DNA from: a virus
Virus record (IMG/VR): IMGVR_UViG_3300017788_000046
Span: 1 to 44,472 of that record
Direction: 5' to 3' (one strand)
DNA length: 44,472 nucleotides
The position numbers were made by a program, and so were the translations under genes. Below the pieces are notes generated by a model. The model was not told the DNA's origin. It made no database searches and worked only from the letters and a program-made list of their open reading frames with translations. Positions 21,542-28,553 of the stretch are shown here, piece by piece (positions within the stretch are counted from its first letter, which is position 1; each line of letters starts with the position of its first letter).

Positions 21542-23134
21542 TCAAACTATACTAGATTCTAAAAAAGCCCTCAAACTTCCGGCAGTAAGGGTAACCCCAC
21601 CACGGTCGTTTATTCCTTCCCCATCAACTACTGCGTTTGCCACAGCATTTTTTTGTTCCAAGAGGGCGTGCTGCCTTTCCTCTATGGATCCATCGATAAG
21701 GAGATCCTGGATAACTATAGAGTTCCAAGTACTGGAAGCTCGTTTAATTCTACCGTTTCTTTGGACAGCTAACCCGGCATTCCAAGGTAAATCATAATTT
21801 ATTAACATATTTGCCTGTGGAAGATCTACTCCGTACCCACCTGCGTCAGAACTCACCAGAACCCTGCAATTAGGGTTTGTTTGAAATTCAAGCTTAGATG
21901 CCTCTTTAGTTTTAGCATCCATCTGTCCAGTATACGTAGTTGACCTATACCCCTTTTTTTCTAAAGCTTTAGCAATAATCTCAGTCATCAAAACGTAGCT
22001 AGTAAATATAACAACTTTATTGCCGTCGTATTCAGATAAAAAATTGTCTGCAAAGTCTACTAAAACATCCAATTTAGGGGCAGATTTTAGATCAGAAAGC
22101 ATACCCGAATCTTTTAACTCCCAAGCATACTTAGATCCTTCTCCAGACATGGCATTAAATATTTCTGCAGAATGTCTCAACAGATCTGGATGATCACACA
22201 ACATACGCAAAGCGGTTAGTTTAGACATTATTCGCCCACGTAATTGATCTCCTGAACCACCCTGATCGCTTTGATTTCCATAATGAGAAAATAAATCAAA
22301 CCTAGGGCCAAAAGAATTTAATGCTTCATCTAGATCGTCTAACAATTCGGTAACAATTTGCCTGTATAGAACAGCCGCTTTACGATCAAATTGAATAAGT
22401 ATTGGTTCTGCTTTTATTTCTTCAGGCAAATAGGGAGCAACATCTGGATCTTGTTGACGTTTACGAACTATTGCTGGAGATAAAGTTTTGTGCAGTGTAG
22501 GTAGATTTCTATACCTCTCTACACCGCCAAATTGATTTCTTACAATAAACGTGGCATCAAATAGATCAAATCTACCTAGAACTTTAGGGTTTACAAACTG
22601 CATTATGGAATAGATTTCTTCCGGTTTACCGTTCTCTACTGGAGTACCGGTAAGAGCAAATTTATACTTTGAGTCTAGTTGCTTAACGTATCTTGATCGT
22701 TTTGATTTAAAGGATTTAATGGCGGTTGCTTCGTCGACAACGACGAATCCTCTTGGTAATGATGAAATAAAAGACCAGTCGTTAACAACCTGCTCGTAGT
22801 TAACAATGATGTAATCCACCTCGGTGTTGTACCAGTCGAAAGCTTTAGCGTATTGATCTGTTCTTTGTTTTTGGGTTCCATCAATGACCAAAGCGTTTGA
22901 AGATCCATTAGTAAACTTTTCTATTTGAGCGGCCCATTGATATTTCAATGAGGATAAGCATATAACTATACCAGGTTCTTCTATATCCCCACTATCCATA
23001 AGACTCTCTATAGCAGCAATAGTCAAAACTGTTTTACCTAAACCAAGATCGTATGCCACTAACATGTTGCGTTTTAAAATCATTTTGTCTACAGCTTCTG
23101 GTTGAAAAGGTAAAAGAGTTCCAACAAAAGTCAT
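21542..23134 (-). CDS. SNF2-family DEAD-box-like helicase
   Basis: 530 residues with both RecA-like lobes. Motif I is YDLGLGKTVL (GLGKT 31-35), then VICLSSLKYQW, motif II VVDEATAIK, motif III ALTGTPVEN, and in lobe 2 VVIFTSYVLMTEI, VLVSSDAGGYGVDL and a final Q-R-N-G-R-I-K-R (motif VI). A translocase acting on DNA or protein-DNA complexes; phage members are thought to help replication or repair. All ATPase motifs are intact. It starts two to four bases into the previous reading frame (ATGA junction) after the 61-aa gene. Confidence 0.9.
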   Translation of the reverse strand: MTFVGTLLPFQPEAVDKMILKRNMLVAYDLGLGKTVLTIAAIESLMDSGDIEEPGIVICLSSLKYQWAAQIEKFTNGSSNALVIDGTQKQRTDQYAKAFDWYNTEVDYIIVNYEQVVNDWSFISSLPRGFVVVDEATAIKSFKSKRSRYVKQLDSKYKFALTGTPVENGKPEEIYSIMQFVNPKVLGRFDLFDATFIVRNQFGGVERYRNLPTLHKTLSPAIVRKRQQDPDVAPYLPEEIKAEPILIQFDRKAAVLYRQIVTELLDDLDEALNSFGPRFDLFSHYGNQSDQGGSGDQLRGRIMSKLTALRMLCDHPDLLRHSAEIFNAMSGEGSKYAWELKDSGMLSDLKSAPKLDVLVDFADNFLSEYDGNKVVIFTSYVLMTEIIAKALEKKGYRSTTYTGQMDAKTKEASKLEFQTNPNCRVLVSSDAGGYGVDLPQANMLINYDLPWNAGLAVQRNGRIKRASSTWNSIVIQDLLIDGSIEERQHALLEQKNAVANAVVDGEGINDRGGVTLTAGSLRAFLESSIV

Positions 23135-23316
23135 TTAGGATCTCCTATTTTTCTAACAGTGACTGGGCCACACATAGAAGCATAATATTCGTCCTCTTTT
23201 TTTAAACGTTCTGCTAAGCGACGTTTATAGCCTTTTGTATACTCCATTGCTCCGCCCATTGATCCTCCAGTGTTTCCAGTACTGGTGGCCTTCTTACTTC
23301 CCTTTTTAGCTCCCAT
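23131..23316 (-). CDS. Small basic hypothetical protein, 61 aa
   Basis: Gly/Lys-rich, with a helix KGYKRRLAERLKKEDEYYAS and a short C-terminal strand. No family recognised. Coupled between primase (11-base overlap) and helicase (4-base overlap), so probably a cofactor or expression spacer for them. Confidence 0.55.
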   Translation of the reverse strand: MGAKKGSKKATSTGNTGGSMGGAMEYTKGYKRRLAERLKKEDEYYASMCGPVTVRKIGDPK

Positions 23317-24256
23317 GTATAGCTAACCTCCCCAAGACACAGTGTCTTGCGTTTTCTAAACCCCAGTCTATCTGATCAGGAGTTAAATCGCCAATGTCCT
23401 TTTTGTCCGAATCTCCGTAATTAAAGAACCAGCACTCTATACCTAATTTCCTAAAAGAGTCTAAAAGAAACTTGTTGGCTTTATTGCCGGCCTCATCGTT
23501 ATCCATAGCAATAATTAAATTTTCCGCTTTACGCATTATTTCAATCTGATCTTCGCTAACAACAGCGCCAAAAGTAGCTACGCCGCCAGGTATACCAACA
23601 GACTTTAATTTAACCGCATCTAATGGAGATTCGATAACTATCATTTGATCTTTATCCCAACAATTCATGCCAAATAAAGTTTTTGATTTTGGGACGCCTG
23701 GAGGTCGATTAAAAAACTTTCTAGACAGATGCCCTTTTTCTTGCCAACCCAAAAGACGATCATCTAAAGACCTAATGGGGAGTATCCAAGTAGAATCTGA
23801 TTCTCTCCAAGATACTCCGTAGGTGTTGCAAGCTTCTACTGACAATCCGCGATCTTTTGCAGCCCAAGCAGGAACTTCTTTGAAAACAGCAAGTCGAGCC
23901 TCACTCATAGGAACTAATTTTGGTAAATGAATATAGGTTTTCTTAGCCTCATTTAGTTGTTTAGATACTAATTCCCAATTTACATCGGTATTAGACCTTA
24001 ACCATGACTTTGCTTTTTCTAGATCCCCATACTCTAGAAGATCAGAAATTAAAGTTAATAGGTTTCCCTTGTACCCACAAGAAAAACAATGATGAGCTCC
24101 GGTATCGGCATTTATAGACCAAGAAGGATTAGTGTCTTCTTTTCCAACTCTATACTTGTGCATAGGGCATAAAGCAATTAATTCAGATCGTCTTTGAGAA
24201 GCCTCTATACCTAAACGTAAAAGAGTACGCTCTATATCCCCCTCTTGATAGAACAT
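23306..24256 (-). CDS. DnaG-like primase (CHC2 zinc finger plus Toprim)
   Basis: 316 residues. N-terminal zinc finger: LCPMHK (Cys30, His33) and HHCFSCGYKG (Cys57, Cys60), the CHC2 signature that recognises the template. A Toprim domain follows with MIVIESPLDAVKLKSVG (the acidic catalytic strand) and AMDNDEAGNKAN (DxD-like metal motif). It lays down RNA primers and would work with the DnaB-like helicase upstream. Compact compared with bacterial DnaG (about 600 residues), as usual in phages. Starts in a TAATG overlap. Confidence 0.9.
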   Translation of the reverse strand: MFYQEGDIERTLLRLGIEASQRRSELIALCPMHKYRVGKEDTNPSWSINADTGAHHCFSCGYKGNLLTLISDLLEYGDLEKAKSWLRSNTDVNWELVSKQLNEAKKTYIHLPKLVPMSEARLAVFKEVPAWAAKDRGLSVEACNTYGVSWRESDSTWILPIRSLDDRLLGWQEKGHLSRKFFNRPPGVPKSKTLFGMNCWDKDQMIVIESPLDAVKLKSVGIPGGVATFGAVVSEDQIEIMRKAENLIIAMDNDEAGNKANKFLLDSFRKLGIECWFFNYGDSDKKDIGDLTPDQIDWGLENARHCVLGRLAIHGS

Positions 24257-24468
24257 TACGGTTTATCCACCAAAGTAGGGGCTTTAGCAAAAGTTCCGCA
24301 TACTGAGCACTCCATGTCAATAAAGTACGTTGAGATCTCATACTCGTCAAACATTGCTTTAATGTTCCAAATATTTGAATCACATACTGGACATTCATGA
24401 TGAATTTCATTTTCGTGATCCAAAGTACCAGTGTAATCTGGCTTAAGTTCACGAATAGATCGGGGCAC
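24256..24468 (-). CDS. Zinc-ribbon protein, 70 aa
   Basis: A longer in-frame region continues upstream across the WhiB gene, but that part has the unnatural composition of an out-of-frame reading. I therefore take the GTG at 24468, which has AGAGGAG five bases ahead, as the start. The protein has HHECPVCDSNIWN and MECSVCGTF: two CxxC pairs of a zinc ribbon, flanked by acidic and beta regions. It overlaps WhiB by 20 bases and the primase as TAATG. Function unknown. Confidence 0.7.
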   Translation of the reverse strand: MPRSIRELKPDYTGTLDHENEIHHECPVCDSNIWNIKAMFDEYEISTYFIDMECSVCGTFAKAPTLVDKP

Positions 24469-24706
24469 GTCTTCTCCTCTGAGATCTGATTCTTTGACGC
24501 TCTCTTGGAGTTGTGGCTCCCCATATTCCTTCAAGATTCGGCTCAAATATCGCATACTCAAGGCAAGAATTGATAAGAGGACATTTACGACAGATATCCT
24601 TAGCAACGTTAACCTTAGACTTAACACTGTAGTCTTCCGGAAAAAATATTTCCGGATCCTCATTCTTACAGAGTTGGCTGCCATCATATGGATACTGCGC
24701 TTCCAT
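24449..24706 (-). CDS. WhiB-like transcription factor, 85 aa
   Basis: A compact WhiB: SQLCKNEDPEIFFPED (Cys13), KDICRKCPLINSCL (Cys39, Cys42, Cys48 with the normal CxxC-x5-C), EGIWGATTPRER and an Arg-rich DNA-contacting tail. All four Fe-S ligands and the G-[IV]-W-G turn are intact. It lies between the DnaB-like helicase and the zinc-ribbon/primase genes. It may adjust transcription of host or phage genes during replication. It is clearly distinct from the second WhiB at 14915-15232. Confidence 0.9.
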   Translation of the reverse strand: MEAQYPYDGSQLCKNEDPEIFFPEDYSVKSKVNVAKDICRKCPLINSCLEYAIFEPNLEGIWGATTPRERQRIRSQRRRRAPIYS

Positions 24707-25916
24707 ATTCCTCGAACCTTCCTTCTTCCCAGTCCCATAGAAGTTCTACTTCAGCGGGACCGCAGTTGCGACTTGCAACTATTTTTAACAATCTGGAGCT
24801 ATCGTCTGCTTCGTCTTGACGTTGCAGAGCAAAGATAACGTCTGAATCCTGGAGAAAAGATGAAGAATAACCAATTGAGTCAGCAGTAACCTGTCCCCTA
24901 CGTACTTTGTGATTTAAAACCTGAGTTGTTTGAACTATTGGGATCTCATGTTGTTGACTCAAGCGTTTCATAGAACGAGTTATATTTGTTAAGGCAAGGG
25001 GAGTAGTCATTTCTCCCGTCATTTCATCAACCATCAAATACACACCATCAACAAAAAGAATATCTGGGCGTAACTTCTCAATCTTTACTGACAAAGCACT
25101 TATAGTTTGAGCAGATACCGACTCTGATAGATAAAAATTGTGCATAGCGTCCATGCGCTGTAAGAACTTTTGATATCGAATTTCTTCTTCAGGCTTTAAG
25201 GCTCCACGCATAAGTCTTCCATTAGAGATGTGCGCTCGCATAGCATCATGACGCCTTTGTTGTTCAATATTGCTCATCTCAAAAGATTGAAACATGGGGA
25301 CAAAACCATCATCGTGTACGTTAGCTGCCATCTGCATAGCTAGGACAGATTTACCAGTTTTAGGCGGAGCTATGATTGTAATTAACTGACCGGGCTGTAA
25401 ACCAGCTGTTGCAAAATCCATAACTTGAAAACCAGTTGCCATACCAATAAGACCATTAGGTCTCGTTTTAACATTCAAATATTCGTCGTATCTTTGAGTA
25501 GCATTGTTAGAAAGATTTATATCTGTTATGCGGTTTACGCCTTCATCAGATAGCTTTGCTATTCCAGCACCAAGAATAGTTAAAGCACTGTTGTGATCTC
25601 CAGCAGAGACTGCATCTGCAGCTAACTGAACTACTTCTATAGTCTTTTGACGTTTCCTATACTCAATTAGTTGATCTAAAAGATAGGACGAACTGTCTTG
25701 AACATCTAGAAGTCGATATGTAGGAAAGTTATCTTTTACTGTAACTGCAGTTGGAACTTCACTGTATTTTTTCCAGTGATTGTGTATAAATTTCCATACC
25801 TCACGGTTATCTTCAACATAAAACCAATCTTCGTGTATACCTCGTTCAAGGAGAATAGATATATCTCTATCACGGATTGCTTTTGATATGAGCCGTATCT
25901 CGTTATCCGCAGCCAT
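24684..25916 (-). CDS. DnaB-like replicative helicase
   Basis: 410 residues. The N-terminal helical domain is followed by a RecA-fold ATPase: GLIGMATGFQVMDFATAGLQ, Walker A IIAPPKTGKS (183-190), FQSFEMSNIEQQRR, LFVDGVYLM (Walker B), and TTQVLNHKVRRG then GYSSSFLQDSDVIFALQR. The hexameric ring unwinds the fork 5' to 3' and recruits the primase two genes downstream; the DnaC-like protein upstream is its likely loader. Complete and probably active. It overlaps WhiB by 23 bases. Confidence 0.9.
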   Translation of the reverse strand: MAADNEIRLISKAIRDRDISILLERGIHEDWFYVEDNREVWKFIHNHWKKYSEVPTAVTVKDNFPTYRLLDVQDSSSYLLDQLIEYRKRQKTIEVVQLAADAVSAGDHNSALTILGAGIAKLSDEGVNRITDINLSNNATQRYDEYLNVKTRPNGLIGMATGFQVMDFATAGLQPGQLITIIAPPKTGKSVLAMQMAANVHDDGFVPMFQSFEMSNIEQQRRHDAMRAHISNGRLMRGALKPEEEIRYQKFLQRMDAMHNFYLSESVSAQTISALSVKIEKLRPDILFVDGVYLMVDEMTGEMTTPLALTNITRSMKRLSQQHEIPIVQTTQVLNHKVRRGQVTADSIGYSSSFLQDSDVIFALQRQDEADDSSRLLKIVASRNCGPAEVELLWDWEEGRFEEYGSAVSI

Positions 25917-26320
25917 TAAACTCTCCCAATATCTATATATTTGCCGCCGTATCTTAGGGCCCTGTCTGGAGTATCCACAACTCCTACCAATTCTGGGCGA
26001 TAGGGAAGCTCCCTTACAAAATCAGAAATAGTCTTATAAGATAAAAAATAATTAAACGGATTAGTACCTAGATTGTCAAGGTCTTCTTGTATATCTTTCA
26101 TTTCTTTTTTGGAATACCCAAAACCTATTAACTCTAGGCTGTAGCCATACTTTTGAGAAAAACGCCAGAACAATGATAGGGCAGCTCGATTATAGGTAAT
26201 ATCCTCTTCCATTATTGGAATACCTAAAAATCTACGAACAGAGGGTTTCTTATCGATTACGCAGTCAAGAGAAACTGAGACTCGAAGAGGAACCTCGTTT
26301 GAAATATCGCCCCCCCTCAA
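25916..26320 (-). CDS. Possible degenerate HAD-like protein, 134 aa
   Basis: VSVSLDCVID (14-23) resembles HAD motif I, but the nucleophile position is Ser17 and only the second Asp (19) remains, as in the protein at 3191-3652. A hydrophobic strand LELIGFGYS and a late VGVVDTPDRALRYGG would fit motifs II and IV. The start is a TTG at 26320; a run of seven G follows directly. I place it in this superfamily only tentatively. It lies between the SWIM protein and the helicase (one-base overlap with the helicase start), so it is expressed with the replication genes. Confidence 0.4.
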   Translation of the reverse strand: MRGGDISNEVPLRVSVSLDCVIDKKPSVRRFLGIPIMEEDITYNRAALSLFWRFSQKYGYSLELIGFGYSKKEMKDIQEDLDNLGTNPFNYFLSYKTISDFVRELPYRPELVGVVDTPDRALRYGGKYIDIGRV

Positions 26321-26322
26321 AG

Positions 26323-26598
26323 TTAAATTGCCTCTATCTTTCCATATCTAATTAAAAACTCTCTAAATGCCTCATCTGATTCTTTTGCTTTTTTAATTGC
26401 AGAATCTGGAGTAGATTTATCAATTTGAATTGGAAAAGTACCGTTAGCTAATTCTAATTCGCACCACGTTATATGTTTACATTTTTTGCGAGCTTTGAAT
26501 CCTTCACAAGTACATTTTAGATTTAACTCTTTATCTGTCATAACTTCATCGACACCACTTGTAGAAACAAAAAATTGTATTGTTTTCATTGAGCTCAT
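26323..26598 (-). CDS. SWIM-type zinc-finger protein, 91 aa
   Basis: Has LKCTCEGFKARKKCKH: Cys29, Cys31, Cys40, His42, the CxC-x8-CxH pattern of the SWIM finger, which binds DNA or protein. N-terminal beta strands (KTIQFFVST) and a C-terminal helix (KAKESDEAFREFLIRYG) complete it. SWIM fingers occur in SNF2 helicase complexes and recombination factors. It is ATGA-coupled to the DnaC-like gene. Confidence 0.7.
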   Translation of the reverse strand: MSSMKTIQFFVSTSGVDEVMTDKELNLKCTCEGFKARKKCKHITWCELELANGTFPIQIDKSTPDSAIKKAKESDEAFREFLIRYGKIEAI

Positions 26599-27284
26599 AA
26601 TTTTCTTCTATCTCCCTCTCCGGAGGATATAACGTAGGGGAAAAAAGCTTCGTATGCAAAACTTGCCATAGGAGCCCCATATACGTCAATCCATTGCTTA
26701 AGTGGAACGTTAGTCGTAATTATCGTGGGAAGTCCAGCGTTGAATCTGGATCTAAGTAAAGCATCAAAAGTATTTTCAGACCAACCACTTGCTGTTCGAT
26801 ATTCCTTGCCTAAATCATCTAGAACTAAAATCTTTACGTTCAAGTGATCTTGAGCATCGCCGTATAGCCCCTCTACAAGGCTTGATTCTGTCTCATCTGC
26901 GTCAGGATCCCATTGACGCTTCTGAAGGCGTAAGAACCTGGGATAGTCCGTAAAATACCCTGGACGGACTGGAAACCTTTCTAGGGTACCTATGACATCC
27001 CTAGGAATAGTCCTTAAAAGCTCCTGAAGGGCCGTAGAGGCGAGAGTAGTCTTGCCGTGACCTGGATTACCCACCAAAAGGAGACCCATACCGCAAGTGG
27101 GTTCTCCCTGGGCTTTTACGACCTTGCCGGAATTGACCAGATCGATCCACTTCTTGACCCCGTCTAGGACTTGGCCTTCATAGGGATCTAGGTCCGATAG
27201 CTCCAGCCCAACGCTTTTCATTGGGAGGCCAGCACGGTTTATATAAGCTCTAACGCTAGGTGCTAGATCTTTTAAGTCGTACAT
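26595..27284 (-). CDS. DnaC-like AAA+ helicase loader
   Basis: 229 residues. Walker A VGNPGHGKTT (72-80), Walker B ILVLDDLGKEY (153-160), and sensor-1-like TIITTNVPLKQW mark the DnaC/IstB branch of AAA+ ATPases. It would load the DnaB-like helicase onto single strands. It is coupled to the initiator-like gene upstream (one-base overlap) and the SWIM gene downstream. Motifs are complete. Confidence 0.85.
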   Translation of the reverse strand: MYDLKDLAPSVRAYINRAGLPMKSVGLELSDLDPYEGQVLDGVKKWIDLVNSGKVVKAQGEPTCGMGLLLVGNPGHGKTTLASTALQELLRTIPRDVIGTLERFPVRPGYFTDYPRFLRLQKRQWDPDADETESSLVEGLYGDAQDHLNVKILVLDDLGKEYRTASGWSENTFDALLRSRFNAGLPTIITTNVPLKQWIDVYGAPMASFAYEAFFPYVISSGEGDRRKL

Positions 27285-28207
27285 TACTTGCCCTCCAAAA
27301 GCTTTAGCATCTTTTCTTGATGAATGGCAAAGTCTTCATCCACGTATTGCTTTTCTTCAGGCTGAGATACCTTGCCGTGGACCGTAGGATAGAACTGAAA
27401 GAACCTTCTGTAAAGTGGATAGCCAATTCCAGCATCACGAGTTAAGCGCGGATCTGCAAAGAACATACGGATTGCTTTTAGAATAACTACGCGTTTAGTT
27501 CCGCGACCAACAAGATCATTAATCCAGGTAGCAAGATACTTTGAGTTAACTTGAGCGGGAACGCCGGGGGCGTGCTGATTACAGAGATCGTAGAACTCTC
27601 CAATCAAATCTTTAGTTCCCCACTCTTCCTCAGGCCTTTCGTTACGACGCATAACTGCTGGGGTGGAGGCGATGGCGGTTCGTTTGTATTTGGCGTTGCG
27701 TTTAGCAACTTTGTCTTCTACCTTGCCCACGGAACCAACTTCATAGTCGGTATCTAATGATTTCTTAGATTTGGGTTTTGGATCATCTATTGGCCATGGC
27801 ATAAGTTCCTTTCTTGGCGCGTCAGCGCCTAGATTAGAAATACGTAGTATTTCTAATCTATTACTGCTCTCTAGTTGTATATTACTAGTAATGCCTGATT
27901 CACCGACGGTCGGAATTCCAGGCATCGGTTGATAGTTCCAATTGAACATATCTACGTAGTGTCGGCCTACTGGAGTGAACTTTAAGGTAGTTACCCAGCG
28001 TCCTCCGATGACCTGTTCTTTGAACGCCTTTACGTACCCAAACTTCTTCAGCTCAGATCCGGCAGCTCGAATTGCGTCCCTGCCTTCGTTCATGTAATTA
28101 GATTCCATAATTTCTTCGGTAGACATAGGCCGACCTACTGTGGCAAAAACCATCCACAATGCACGAGCCATACCCGAAAGATATGGGTTTAGATTTGGTG
28201 CTTCCAT
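27284..28207 (-). CDS. Winged-helix replication initiator-like protein
   Basis: 307 residues. The N-terminal ~80 residues look like a winged helix (ALWMVFATVGRPMSTEEIM, an HTH, then GGRWVTTLKFTPVG as a wing). The middle is a Lys/Ser-rich linker. The C-terminus is helical (TWINDLVGRGTKRVVILKAI) in the style of DnaD or phage O-like proteins that bind an origin and recruit the loader. It is the first gene of the replication run, just after the palindromic promoter-like site. Origin binding is inference from position and domains. Confidence 0.6.
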   Translation of the reverse strand: MEAPNLNPYLSGMARALWMVFATVGRPMSTEEIMESNYMNEGRDAIRAAGSELKKFGYVKAFKEQVIGGRWVTTLKFTPVGRHYVDMFNWNYQPMPGIPTVGESGITSNIQLESSNRLEILRISNLGADAPRKELMPWPIDDPKPKSKKSLDTDYEVGSVGKVEDKVAKRNAKYKRTAIASTPAVMRRNERPEEEWGTKDLIGEFYDLCNQHAPGVPAQVNSKYLATWINDLVGRGTKRVVILKAIRMFFADPRLTRDAGIGYPLYRRFFQFYPTVHGKVSQPEEKQYVDEDFAIHQEKMLKLLEGK

Positions 28208-28225
28208 TTTCCCTCCTTAAACCTT

Positions 28226-28266
28226 TATAGTAAATTTACTATAGTCGATCTACCCCTCTTGGTAAA
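28226..28266 (-). promoter_or_regulatory. Candidate promoter overlapping an 18-bp perfect palindrome
   Basis: TATAGTAAATTTACTATA (28226-28243) is a perfect 18-bp palindrome between the tail module and the first replication gene. On the minus strand it begins with TATAGT (28243-28238; five of six matches to TATAAT), and TTTACC (28266-28261; four of six to TTGACA) stands exactly 17 bases upstream. A regulator bound to the palindrome would cover the -10 and the start site. AAGGAGG follows before the ATG of the initiator-like gene. This fits a regulated early promoter, though part of the -35 lies in the upstream coding region. Confidence 0.5.
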
Positions 28267-28553
28267 CCTCGCATTTGTCTTACAGATACACCAGTAAAAG
28301 CTTGCTCTACTGCAAGGGATGCTGTCAAACCGACAAAGGCAGTTGCTATTGAATAGACAATCAAGGTATAGTCCTGCACCCCTAAAATAAAGGGGAAGAT
28401 TATTCCAAAGATGATGGCTACTAACCCCCGCCATTTTCCTATAGGCGTTATTAAACCTTCTATGGCGGTTAGTATTCCCGCAATTGCTAGAGAGGAAATT
28501 ACTAAGGTTGTCATGGAGAGGACTTTACTGTCTAAATACGACCCTGTCAACAT
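28239..28553 (-). CDS. Three-helix membrane protein, holin candidate
   Basis: From the ATG at 28553 it has 104 residues with three hydrophobic helices (LVISSLAIAGILTAIEGLI; GLVAIIFGIIFPFILGV; LIVYSIATAFVGLTASLAV) and an Arg-rich C-terminus, a layout common in holins. It is last in the tail operon, a usual place for lysis genes. The start is unclear: an ATG at 28514 avoids overlap with the tail gene, and a TTG at 28601 has an AGGG ahead. No endolysin gene is next to it; the only wall-degrading domains in the window are in the tape measure. Confidence 0.5.
   Translation of the reverse strand: MLTGSYLDSKVLSMTTLVISSLAIAGILTAIEGLITPIGKWRGLVAIIFGIIFPFILGVQDYTLIVYSIATAFVGLTASLAVEQAFTGVSVRQMRGLPRGVDRL

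Noticed and set aside
24469-24738. Upstream extension of the 70-aa zinc-ribbon frame to a 160-aa protein
   Set aside because: This part runs antiphase to the WhiB gene, has an odd Arg/Leu/Ser composition, and a GTG with a strong ribbon-gene ribosome site at 24468 explains the start.
26310-26316. Run of seven C (G on minus) as a possible frameshift or phase-variation tract
   Set aside because: It lies at the very start of a gene right after its TTG; one tract without repeats elsewhere is not enough to claim slippage.
28226-28243. 18-bp palindrome read as an intrinsic terminator for the tail operon
   Set aside because: The stem is almost all A-T with no loop or T-tract; a protein-binding site over the -10 box fits better, though weak termination is not excluded.
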